From Semisulcospira habei (lineage: Eukaryota > Mollusca > Gastropoda > Semisulcospiridae), in assembly GCA_036245525.1 (NCBI GenBank), contig BTPG01000008.1, positions 34,910,447 through 34,974,446 of the forward strand: a DNA stretch of 64,000 bases. The letters are read 5' to 3'. Shown here one piece after another: positions 21,689 through 31,196 of the stretch. Every line of letters starts with the position of its first letter. The stretch's first letter is position 1. Position numbers and translations under genes: made by a program. The notes beneath the pieces were generated by a model. The model was given only the letters and a program-made list of their open reading frames with translations, was not told where the DNA came from and made no database searches.

Positions 21689-21926
21689 ATTTGACTTTAA
21701 AGTTGATTATTTACTTGAACTTCAAAATACTTATCAGTCCCAGTTGTGATTACAGTTTTTTTTAAAAAGTAGTTTGAAAAGTAGCTAGCTACTTTTTTTT
21801 AAAGTAGCGTAAAAATAGCGAACTACATTTCTTCAAAATGTAATTGTAAAGTAGCGAACTACTATTTTTTACAAATGTAACTGTAGTGTAGCGGACTACT
21901 TTTCAAAAGTAGTTTGCCCATCCTTG

Positions 21927-21965
21927 GGGCTCATGAGGTTATATGTCTCTTGCAGTTGGATCATC
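21927..21965. repeat. Hairpin family A, half copy split by the hAT element
   Basis: GGGCTCATGAGGTTATATGTCTCTTGCAG is the right arm of family A. The bases GTGGGGGCTCAT continue on the other side of the hAT insertion. Confidence 0.85.
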
Positions 21966-21975
21966 AGTGTTCCAT

Positions 21976-22045
21976 GATCAACTTGGGGTAGTGCCAGATT
22001 AGCTTGGCGCCAAGGTAATCTGGCACTACCCATAAATCATCGTTA
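21976..22045. repeat. Hairpin family B, copy 5
   Basis: GGGGTAGTGCCAGATTAGC and AATCTGGCACTACCC around a central GGCGCC; the loop is only a few bases. Confidence 0.85.
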
Positions 22046-22465
22046 ACTCGTCTGCAACAGGTTCACAGGTGACGCCTACGTAATTCAGAAAATGCAGACG
22101 TAGGGTAATTCACACGATGTGTCAAAGGTAGACAATAACTACATGTAAAATTAAATATCACGCTTGCCTCCCCTGGATTGCGAAGTCTGTTAGCCCACAG
22201 ACACCGTCTAAACTGATGCCGACGCCGAGCGAAATTCTCAAGGCATAGATCATTGTGTGAAATAAGCAACACCAGATAATGCTCATAATGAATGAAAGGA
22301 ATGTTCGTAAACGCGTGTTCAATGTTAGAGCAAAGTTAAGTCGGTTTGTGGCAGTAAACGGCCTCTCCTTTTATTGTTCAGTCGTAGTGTCGACTGAAAC
22401 ATCATTAAGAATTGCATGATTTGGTAGCGCTGCATTTAACTTGTATTTTGAGGTGGCCGTAGCAA

Positions 22466-22525
22466 AGACATATACAGAGGAGCAAAAGAAATGAGACATT
22501 TTTGGAATTAAAAACCAGCGGCCTA
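22466..22525. repeat. Hairpin family H, half copy
   Basis: CAGAGGAGCAAAAGAAATGAGACATTTTTGGAAT matches one arm of the palindrome at 49357. Confidence 0.6.
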
Positions 22526-22679
22526 AAGGTTAACTCGAACAGTTAATTGGCCCAGTAACAAAATAAATGTAATTTTTAAAAAAATTATTTTTAAATAAAA
22601 AAAATTATTTGGTGGTTCTGTCTTCAGTGCAGTGATCCAGAAGTTTGTGAAGGCCGGCACTGCTACTGAGCAAACGATA

Positions 22680-22906
22680 TTAACCCCTTCCTTGCCACTC
22701 CTGTACGTACATTTTTGTATCTGAAATCTGTGTTCACTGATTCAACGACCAGCAAAACCCTCCAAGAATCATAGTCATGGATACAAATTGGTCTCCGCAG
22801 GAGGCTTATACCCTCACGAGCCCCCGACTTCGCGGGGGCTCATGAGGTTCTATGTCTCTTGCAGTGGGTCATCAGTGTTCACTTTTCTCAGCAGTAATGG
22901 GGTTAA
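22680..22906. mobile_element. Hairpin family A, copy 4 (complete, TTAA-bounded)
   Basis: Starts TTAACCCCTTCCTTGCC and ends GCAGTAATGGGGTTAA. The central hairpin is GAGCCCCCGACTTCGCGGGGGCTC. The long left flank carries ATCTGTGTTCACTGATTCAAC, a segment shared by other complete copies (57457, 62991). Confidence 0.88.
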
Positions 22907-23002
22907 TTATGGCGACTGCCCGCCTTGCAGAACTGTCACTAAAAATGGACTCTCGTCTGAACTGACTGTGTAGGGGGCCCAGTTTTCAGTTCTGACTGAA
23001 TT

Positions 23003-23388
23003 GATTGATTGTACATTGCTTAACGTCCCGACAGCAACAAGGCTTTCTCAGGACGTGCCTGCACTGCTTGTGAAAAAAAAACAAAAAAAACAACAAAACA
23101 AAACAAACAGAACATTGAATGTATGTCGCCAGCCGGTCAAATACGCTAAATAAACCTAACACAAGGGGCTAAATAAAGCTAAGACCATTTAGCAACACAC
23201 ATCCAATATCAAGAGCTACAGGCAGTGCAGACAGTAGGGAGAGTTTTAAAAAGGCAAATACAGGTGAATGGACAAAGGGTAGACAGAAACACATGCCCCA
23301 GAATAGAAAAACCCACCCTGTGGGGCTGACCAGGGTGACCCTGGGAACTAAAAAATACCTAACCCCACCCAAGTCCTGACTGAAGACT
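23003..23388 (-). mobile_element. Dispersed repeat M, copy 2
   Basis: Reverse orientation of copy 1. Its high-coordinate end reads CCCCACCCAAGTCC, and its low-coordinate end shows TTGATTGATTGTACATTGC, a short tail repeat. Confidence 0.75.
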
Positions 23389-23601
23389 AAAATACCACTT
23401 ACAGTGAATTTGATTCCATGACTAACTCACTAAGTCGGTGTAAAACTACGAGCTAGAAAGTTCCAGAAAATGAGAGTCCGGCCTGGATCGGCATAGCCCC
23501 GGTGAGCGGGTGACTTGCAGATGCCGGGTTGGAGTTCACTGTCACGCACAGGCGTGGCTTTATTAACCACACCTCTGTCAGGCAAACGCAAACACCACCT
23601 A

Positions 23602-23671
23602 ACTGCAAGAGGCAAAGAGCCTCATGAGCCCCCGCAGATGCGGGGGGTTATGAGGTTTTTTGCTCCTTGCT
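23602..23671. repeat. Hairpin family A, copy 5
   Basis: GCAAGAGGCAAAGAGCCTCATGAGCCCCCGC pairs with GCGGGGGGTTATGAGGTTTTTTGCTCCTTGC, with several mismatches. It lies 300 bases upstream of the protease start codon. Confidence 0.85.
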
Positions 23672-23973
23672 GACCCCCGTCACATCCATGTTCCTTGGAT
23701 TGATGCGATTATTCGGTTTTGGACCGATCAACCCTGCTTTCAAAGACAGCATTTTTGCGTCAACAGGCGTGGGTTTACTAAAACAGGAATACAAAATATA
23801 TCAAAGATACAAAGATAAGCATGTGACCGGAAAGATAGAAGATCATTCAGCGCACATTCGTTATGAAAACCGTGTACGTCTTCGCCAGTCGCATATATAC
23901 ACAGATGTTAGAAATACACGGCCTTGTGAATGGTACACATTTTCAGTCGTGAAGCAGGTCGGGGCATATCACC

Positions 23974-24031
23974 ATGAAGCCTCTGGGAGTAATCCTGCTT
24001 TTTTTGTCCATTTACCGCGCCACAGCTAATA
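23974..24031 (+). CDS. Serine protease exon 1: signal peptide
   Basis: First of eight exons of a secreted trypsin-like zymogen (341 residues in total). Encodes MKPLGVILLFLSIYRATAN, a classic signal peptide: basic n-region, hydrophobic core, then RATA before the cleavage region. Donor GTAAGT leaves one base (phase 1). This ATG is chosen because it gives the signal peptide and the exact phase needed by the next exon. A TATATA motif lies at about 23893, but its spacing to a start site is not clear. Intron 1 is 12.4 kb and full of transposons. Confidence 0.85.
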
Positions 24032-24094
24032 GTAAGTTTTTATGTGACATCTTTAGGTATAAAGTTTATTCAGCCAGTCCACAATTATTTTTCC

Positions 24095-24170
24095 ATGTGC
24101 AAGAGACAGATTCTCATGAGCCCCTGCTGTCGCAGGGTTTCATGAAAACCTATGTCTCTTGCTGTCCAAG
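24095..24170. repeat. Hairpin family A, copy 6
   Basis: GTGCAAGAGACAGATTCTCATGAGCCCCTGC pairs with GCAGGGTTTCATGAAAACCTATGTCTCTTGC. It lies in protease intron 1, 64 bases after the donor. Confidence 0.85.
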
Positions 24171-24702
24171 ATTCGGAGTCAGTTGCTCCTCAGTCCAGTT
24201 ATATATACTGACTTTTAACCCGAGTAAGTGTACCCGCAAACAAAGAGCCACCCTGACAGCAAAACAAGAAAATTTTATTTGTTGCTTACTATAGATGTTC
24301 AGCCTACTGTCTGAGCTACCTTCACACAAAAATTGGATGAGTTATCGCCCATGCCATGGCTACCTTGGAGGACACAGGGTTTCATTAGTGATGAAAATAA
24401 TCAAAACTGGACACACTCTGTGAAGCAAGTTTCCTGTGATATGTTTTAACACACAAGTTGTGTGGATTGCTCATGATGTTATTAACTAAACGAAATTTGA
24501 CGCGAAAAATTCATCAGAGAACCAGAACTTCCGGTGCACATCATTTTCTTAATAAATCTTATTTGATTTAATTTGAATTACTTTCAAACCGTTTTTTATG
24601 CTCCAGTGACTGACACAGAGATAAAGAACACACCCATATCCATTTGATCAGGTTGTGAAATATGGCCGCTAACCTAAAAATAAAGAACTTTTAAATTTTC
24701 AT

Positions 24703-24750
24703 GTTTATAGGTCACGTTGATTATTTAGGAGCCTTTGACAAACGAAAAGT
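24703..24750. repeat. 48-bp target duplication, left copy
   Basis: Identical 48 bases at 25482-25529. It begins GTTTATAGGTCACGTTG and ends AACGAAAAGT, flanking the LINE fragment between them. Confidence 0.95.
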
Positions 24751-25481
24751 CTTGGCTTGACTTCGCGAACGAAGATTTTATAGGAGTTGCCCACGACGTC
24801 TGCAGGCTTGTTCGTGGCTGCGGAGGCCAATCCGAGACAGGCAGGTTCGACCGCAGTGGCTGCAGGGGGAGGTATGGCCAGGGTTCTGAGCTGCGGCATC
24901 TCTGTTTTTTCTCCTGAGCCGCTTGTCCTTAAGGCTAGCTCTGTGAGAGTCCTCAAAGGAGACAGCTGCCTTGTAAATGGTGGAGCGCCAGGTGTCACGG
25001 TCCGCAGCAAGCGAAGACCACTGTTGGTGGTCGATTTGGCAGGCACTAAGTGACTTCTTGAGACAGTCTTTGTATCTCTTCTTTGGTGCCCCTCTGTCAC
25101 GGTGTCCAGTAGCAAGCTCGCCGAACAGGGTGATCTTTGGTAGGCGATGATCCTCCATCCTGGAGACATGCCCCGCCCAGCGGAGCTGTGTCCGCAGCAG
25201 CAAAGCCTCGATGCTCACAGTTTCAGCCTGTTCAAGGACCTCGACGTTGGTGACATAGTCACTCCAGTGAATGCCCAGGATGGTACGCAGGCAGCGCTGG
25301 TGGAAGCGTTCGAGGAGTCGTAGTTGGCTGCGGTAGAGGGCCCAGGACTCGGAACCATACAGCAGGGTGGTAAGGACCACAGCTCTGTACACGCTGATCT
25401 TGGTGCCTGTTTTCAGCTGTTGATTGTGCCACACCCGCTTGAAAAGTCGCCCGAAAGCGCTGTTCGCTTTTGCCAGCCTGC
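24751..25481 (-). mobile_element. 5'-truncated RTE-like LINE with exact target duplication
   Basis: Codes on the minus strand for the end of a reverse transcriptase and the region after it: AVVLTTLLYGSESWALY, LERFHQRCLRTILGIHW, LRWAGHVSRMEDHRLPK, then a C-terminal zinc finger CSHCGRTCLSRIGLRSHEQAC. The frame is open for 238 residues with no internal stop. The element ends just after the stop in a short 3' region and lies between perfect 48-base direct repeats. This indicates a fairly recent insertion that was cut short at its 5' end. No poly-A or microsatellite tail is seen. Confidence 0.88.
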
Positions 25482-25529
25482 GTTTATAGGTCACGTTGAT
25501 TATTTAGGAGCCTTTGACAAACGAAAAGT
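25482..25529. repeat. 48-bp target duplication, right copy
   Basis: Perfect match to 24703-24750. Confidence 0.95.
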
Positions 25530-26406
25530 AGGTCAAGACCAAACAGGCCTGATTTTTATGCACACCGACCTTAGTGATACTGCACATTGGTTGGCTTTCA
25601 GCTGTGTCCTCTGCAGATGCTCCCCATTTCACTTTCAATATCCTGTGATAATAGTGTCACTGATTAGTCATCGATGTGGGATTTTTAAGACTAAACATTC
25701 TATTTGCACACGACATAACACACCCTTCATAACATTTTCTAATAAATGACGTCAAAATAACCTGGATTAAAGCATATTTACGAAGAAAAGCGATATGGTG
25801 AAAAATTCGCGTTTTTAATGGAAGTCAGTATATTATCCAACCTCTGTAATTACCATATCTCGTAATTGTCTTTTGAATTTACAGGAATTCGGGCCGCATT
25901 CCAGTTCAGTCATACAATAATAATTAATTCTGTGCATATTTTTGTTCAATCCAGACCAAAAAGGTGACTGCCTGTCTGTTTGTTTGTCTATTTTGACAAA
26001 GGGTATTTACCCGAAATATTAATAAATTGTGTTGTACCGTTTTTTCTAAGCGTGTTTCTTTCTCCGTTGGGTACTTCTTTATATTTTTGTTCGTTTTTTT
26101 TTTTTTTTTTTTTGTGATCGTTGTGGGCAGAACTCAATTTTAAGAGTATTATCATATATCAACTTGAAGTTGGTAAGTTCAGCAAAATTATATGCGCTGC
26201 TTAGTTCTAAGCAGAAGTTGCTAGTACAAAATTTGATATAAGCCAACAAGGCACAGTTAAAAAAAGGTAATGAGTCACCATGCAGTAGAGGGCAGTGTGT
26301 GTGTGTGTGTATGTGCGCGCGCGTGCCGCGTGTGTTCAGCCTCACGGTCACAGGCTAAACGTGTACCGTTCGCAGAAGTAGTCCCTACACCCCACCCCCG
26401 CAAACA
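25530..26406. other. Protease intron 1, no gene recognised
   Basis: AT-rich intron sequence with a T run (26091-26112) and a short GT tract near 26296. No coding or repeat family is recognised. Confidence 0.5.
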
Positions 26407-26415
26407 GTCCGGAAC

Positions 26416-26419
<4 letters not shown>
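26407..26419. repeat. Candidate 13-bp target duplication of the Penelope-like element, left
   Basis: GTCCGGAACTGTG, repeated at 29871-29883 on the other side of the element. Confidence 0.65.
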
Positions 26420-27242
<823 letters not shown>

Positions 27243-28312
27243 GCGGCGAACACCGGGTCGTCCCATTGTTTCGGCTTGCTTTTGTCCCACAGAGCTTATA
27301 TCCCAGTTCATCGACTCCATCCTCCGGCCCTTGGTCCGTGCTCCTCCCACAGTGTGAAAGATACTAACCACGCCCTTCACCTTTTGGATCGCTTCATCTT
27401 CCCTGACGCAGCAACACACAAGATTTTATTCACTATCGACATAGAGGCTCTTTACACCAACATCCCCAATGAAGACGGCCTACTAGCATTGAAACATTTA
27501 ATCTGCAAACATCATCTGAAGATCGACACCACAACCATCCTCCGCTTAGCCGAACTGGTGCTGTCCATGAACTCCTTTCAATTTATGGGTCAGCACTACA
27601 AACAGAAAAAAAAGGAGTCGCCATGGGCACTGAAATGGGGCCCTCCTATGCCTGTCTGTTTGTGGGCTACGTGGAGGAGAAGATTTTCACTCAATACACT
27701 GGACCTCTGCCAGACCTCTTCAAGCGCTACATCGACGACTGCTTGGGCGTCACCTCAAGAAACATGACTAAAACACTACAGTTCGTCAACTTCATCTCAG
27801 TCTTTTCATCTCCGATTCATGCATGAGATTTCCGAGGAGTCTGTGCCCTTCCTCGACATCCAAATATCCACCAAAGCCGACTCTGACAAACTCCATACTA
27901 CCGTCCATTACAAGCCTATCGACGCTCACACTTACCTGCAGTTTTCATCAAGCCATCCTGCCACCACCAAAAACGGTATCCCATTCTCCCAATTTCTGCG
28001 ACTCCGTCGGATCTGCAGCAGCGACGACGACTTCACCAAACAGACCCAAACCATGGCCACTTTCCGTTTCTCACACCAGGGATACCCCCGCAAGACATCG
28101 TCAACACCGAGTCGTTCTAAAGCTGAGGCCACAAGCAGAAGTGAAGCTTTGCGGGAGAAAACTCACAGTGCTGCAGAGGACCGGCCGGTCCTATGTATCA
28201 CGTATCATCCTCACAACATCCCCATCAAAAACATTCTCCTCAGAAACTTCTACATCATTCAGAATGACACAGTATTGAAAGACATATTTCCTGAGCCTCC
28301 GTTGGTCGCTTA
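27243..28312 (+). pseudogene. Penelope-like reverse transcriptase, frameshifted
   Basis: In order: GRPIVSACFCPTELISQFID, FTIDIEALYTNIPNEDGLLA, GTEMGPSYACLFVGYVEEK, and the catalytic box KRYIDDCLG, followed by VPFLDIQI and HYKPIDAHTYLQFSSSHP. The LYTNIP and MGPSYA motifs are typical of Penelope-like enzymes. Frame changes lie near 27350, 27610 and 27800. Codes for the self-copying enzyme of the element. Confidence 0.87.
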
Positions 28313-28929
28313 GAGCTGTTCTTAATTGGACAAACTTTTGATCGGCAAACCTAGATCGGAGAAGATCGGCGATCTTTTGGTTTGTTTCTTAATTGAGGTT
28401 GAACAAACCTAGGCGAACTTCAGCAAACCAGGTTTGCCATGGTTCTCTTTCTTAACTGATGTGCTTGATTCGGCGCACTTACTGTCTGCTGAGGTGTTCA
28501 AAATGGCTGCCGCTATGCCGCTTCGCGATTTGAACGATGTTTGTTTTTGTACTCCTTCAGTGCAGCAGCGACCCCACAAACAGCGTTGCGCCTCCCACAA
28601 ATCAATAAAAATAGGTCTTGTTCTTCGCACGAGTGAAATATCGCCGTCCGCCATATTTGTTTGTATTGGTGACTATCTTCTTATCTCCAATGCAGAAGAG
28701 GGTAAAGGTTTTGACCAGACAGAGAAAAGGTTCGCCTGGGATCGCTCAACACGTTGAGCGAACGTTTTCCGACAGCGAACTATGGTTTGCCGAGGTTCGT
28801 GAACTACTTCGAACTAGGTTCGCCGTATCTTTAGATCGTCCAATTAAGAACCATCCTGGTTCGTCCGAGATCGTGAACTCTAGATCGTCAGAGTTCGCGA
28901 ACTAAAGTTAGTTTAATTAAGAACATGCT
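28313..28929. mobile_element. TTA-flanked hairpin transposon nested in the Penelope-like element
   Basis: TTA at 28310-28312 and again at 28930-28932. Ends GAGCTGTTCTTAATT and AATTAAGAACATGCT are imperfect inverted repeats. Removing it restores the Penelope reading frame across the site. A TTA duplication suggests the PIF/Harbinger superfamily. The inside carries further inverted motifs around CCTAG and AGATCG but no transposase. Confidence 0.82.
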
Positions 28930-29236
28930 TTACAAACTCGTAACACTAACCTACGCGATCATCTTGTTCACAGTTCACATCGCGCATCTCAGTAACACCT
29001 TACCACCTGGCACACACCCTTGTCAGCAACCACACTGCAAAGCATGTCCGTACATAACACATCCCCCGTCATCACCGGACCCGTATCATCTTTCAATGTT
29101 CACCGATCATTCATCGGACATTGTCTATGTCATCTCATGTTCTCACTGCCCAAAGATGTTGTATGTTGGGGAGACATACCGTACACTCCCTGAACGCTGC
29201 GAGGAGCATGTTCGTTCGATCCGCATCGGATACAAC
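28930..29236 (+). pseudogene. Penelope-like GIY-YIG endonuclease domain
   Basis: A Cys-rich stretch CQQPHCKACPYI precedes SSDIVYVISCSHCPKMLYVG and ETYRTLPERCEEHVRSIR. The VYVISC...LYVGET part corresponds to the GIY-YIG core, and R...H the following helix. Such domains cut the target DNA. The coding frame was separated from the polymerase by the nested insertion. Confidence 0.82.
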
Positions 29237-29527
29237 TTGACAACCAGGTTGGACGTCATTTCAACGAATCTCCTCATAGCCTCACACATTTCAGCATGCG
29301 CATCCTTTGGCAAAATACTTGTACATCCCACTTCATCCGCCGCAAAATGACAGAATCATTTTTCGCGGACAGGCTTGGCACTTGCCATCTGCGCGGCTTG
29401 AACATTTGCCCCTAGGGATGTACTACTGAGTTGATGCTCGGCCTGATGGGTAGTTGGTGCCAGACTTGACCTCACTTTTGATACTGGATGCTACTGTTGA
29501 TCATATTTGATGCTACCGTTGCACCGA

Positions 29528-29530
<3 letters not shown>

Positions 29531-29572
<42 letters not shown>
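29531..29572. repeat. (GT)n in the Penelope-like 3' region
   Basis: About 21 GT units. Matching CA tract in the inverted arm at 26776. Confidence 0.97.
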
Positions 29573-29761
29573 ATGTACGTGAGCGGGAGCAGGCACGAGT
29601 GAATGCGAATGTATGCAGTGAAGTGTATGTATGTGGACGTAAGTTTTGTACTACGTGTTTTGTGCATGTGTATTTGCGTCATTATGTTTTTTTTTTGTTT
29701 TTTTTTTACATCATTCTAAATTCTTTCTATCGTGTTCTTTTCTGTTCTACGTTTGTTTCCA

Positions 29762-29799
29762 CGTCACCTGAAGAAGGATCTTTGATCCGAAACGTCGTT
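29762..29799 (+). ncRNA. Hammerhead-like ribozyme motif of the Penelope-like element
   Basis: CTGAAGA (29768-29774), then GGATC-TTT-GATCC as a possible stem II, then GAAAC. These are the two conserved hammerhead boxes, in the position known for Penelope-like elements. Stems I and III are not clear from sequence alone. The inverted arm has GGAAC instead of GAAAC and would be inactive. Confidence 0.55.
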
Positions 29800-29870
29800 C
29801 CTTGTTTCTATTTTCCAATATCTTCTGTTTTTCTTTCACATGAAACCATAGCGGCAACAGTTTTACGCCG

Positions 29871-29883
29871 GTCCGGAACTGTG
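29871..29883. repeat. Candidate 13-bp target duplication, right
   Basis: GTCCGGAACTGTG, as at 26407. About 30 bases of unmatched sequence lie between it and the end of the shared terminal arm. Confidence 0.65.
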
Positions 29884-30177
29884 CAACCTGCTCATGAACG
29901 GTCGCATTTCTTTATTCACGATCATCATTTTCCATCAGTGATGCTAAGCAATGAGTCAGCAGTCTCTACAAGCATTTCGTTCAGTCCCGCCGGCAGGGGG
30001 AGGGGGTTGGGGTAGGGGTGGGGGTGTATTTTTGCCATATACCCGTTCACAGGCCCTTGGCTGACTTTGTCCTCAGGATCGGCGTATTCTCTGGCATCCG
30101 GTTTAGATTTTGAAGCCACACCTGACAGCGAAAGCCTAAAGTGCCGGTATAAGGAGTGGCGGTTTTCCTAACACTTT

Positions 30178-30259
30178 GCGTGTCGGTAGCGGTTTTTGTC
30201 GCGATGATTCCTACAGGAATCACCGCGACTAAAACCGCTACCGACACGCAAAAGGTTAA
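30178..30259. repeat. Hairpin family D, copy 1
   Basis: TGCGTGTCGGTAGCGGTTTT pairs with AAAACCGCTACCGACACGCA around GATTCCTACAGGAATC. It ends GGTTAA; the left end reads CTAA. Confidence 0.88.
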
Positions 30260-30595
30260 GCTCCCGCACCTTGCGGAGACACGATGAGCTATGACCCTTC
30301 AATGTTGCCGGGAATCACTGATTTACGTCTGTGTTTTTCACGCAGAGAAGGCCGCACCCCGAATGTCTAATCTTCCGACTGATGGTCTTATCTGAATGAC
30401 TTTTGAACTAGTTTATACTCTGTCAATGAATTACGTGGGACATGTATTTACTGAGTATTTACAGAATTGTGATGTAGGAGTGCTAGGCCGTCCACACCAC
30501 AATATGCGCCCTGATTTCGTCATCCTGTTTAGGCTTCTTGTGCTTTTAGAGTTTGCCTTTTTTTCTGGTGCCACCTGCGTAATTTGTTTTTGCAT

Positions 30596-30597
<2 letters not shown>

Positions 30598-30691
<94 letters not shown>
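30598..30691. repeat. (TA)n
   Basis: About 46 TA units in protease intron 1. Confidence 0.97.
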
Positions 30692-30693
<2 letters not shown>

Positions 30694-31183
30694 CTTTCTT
30701 CTTTACTTTTAAAAGGCCAAAAATGTTTAAAAAAAAAAAAGTAAAAAATAATTACGCCACAAAATTGCCTATGTGTTGCCTTTTCAAAATTAGTCTGTCT
30801 TCTTCCACTGCAACACCACATAAAGCTTTAGGGATGCAATCCGCGCTGTACTAGTGGTGCTATCAGTAAATTTTCGAGGCGGCTTCTAGTGCATGCGTTG
30901 TGTTTGCAATTTGACGGGTTATTAGTCCCGGATCACCTCGGTGCCAGGGGGACAGTAAACTGGAATAAGTAGTTGTCGGGATACGCCGTATGCCTATCTG
31001 AATCTCCCCCCCCTCCATCCCCCTTTGGGGCGAAACCGGTCGTAGGCGGCAAAAACCTAAATCTTCCCAGCGGGTCCAATACTGTTTGGGAGTAATCATT
31101 AGACTGGAGGAGGAAGGGACTGGATATTCTCCAGCGGATTGCTTGTCGAACACCTCGGCTGTCCCTTCAACTTGGCATACTTT

Positions 31184-31196
31184 AGTCTCAATGTCA
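31184..31196. repeat. 13-bp target duplication of the RTE-like LINE, left
   Basis: AGTCTCAATGTCA, repeated exactly at 34521-34533. Confidence 0.9.

Larger units (their letters stand above)
19586..21926 (+). mobile_element. hAT transposon, non-autonomous or decayed
   Basis: Terminal repeat CAAGGATGGGCAA at the left and its reverse complement TTGCCCATCCTTG at the right. An exact 8-base target duplication GGGCTCAT flanks it at 19578-19585 and 21927-21934. Subterminal regions are full of TAGCGA/TCGCTA and AGTAGC/GCTACT motifs, likely transposase binding sites. A BED-finger exon lies at 19944, but no catalytic domain is recognised. It inserted into the arm of a family A hairpin and itself received repeat M (21298). 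Confidence 0.92.

Noticed and set aside
23891..23901. TATATA as the protease TATA box
   Set aside because: It lies about 80 bases before the ATG, but no initiator is found at the usual 25-30 base distance. Not strong enough to annotate.
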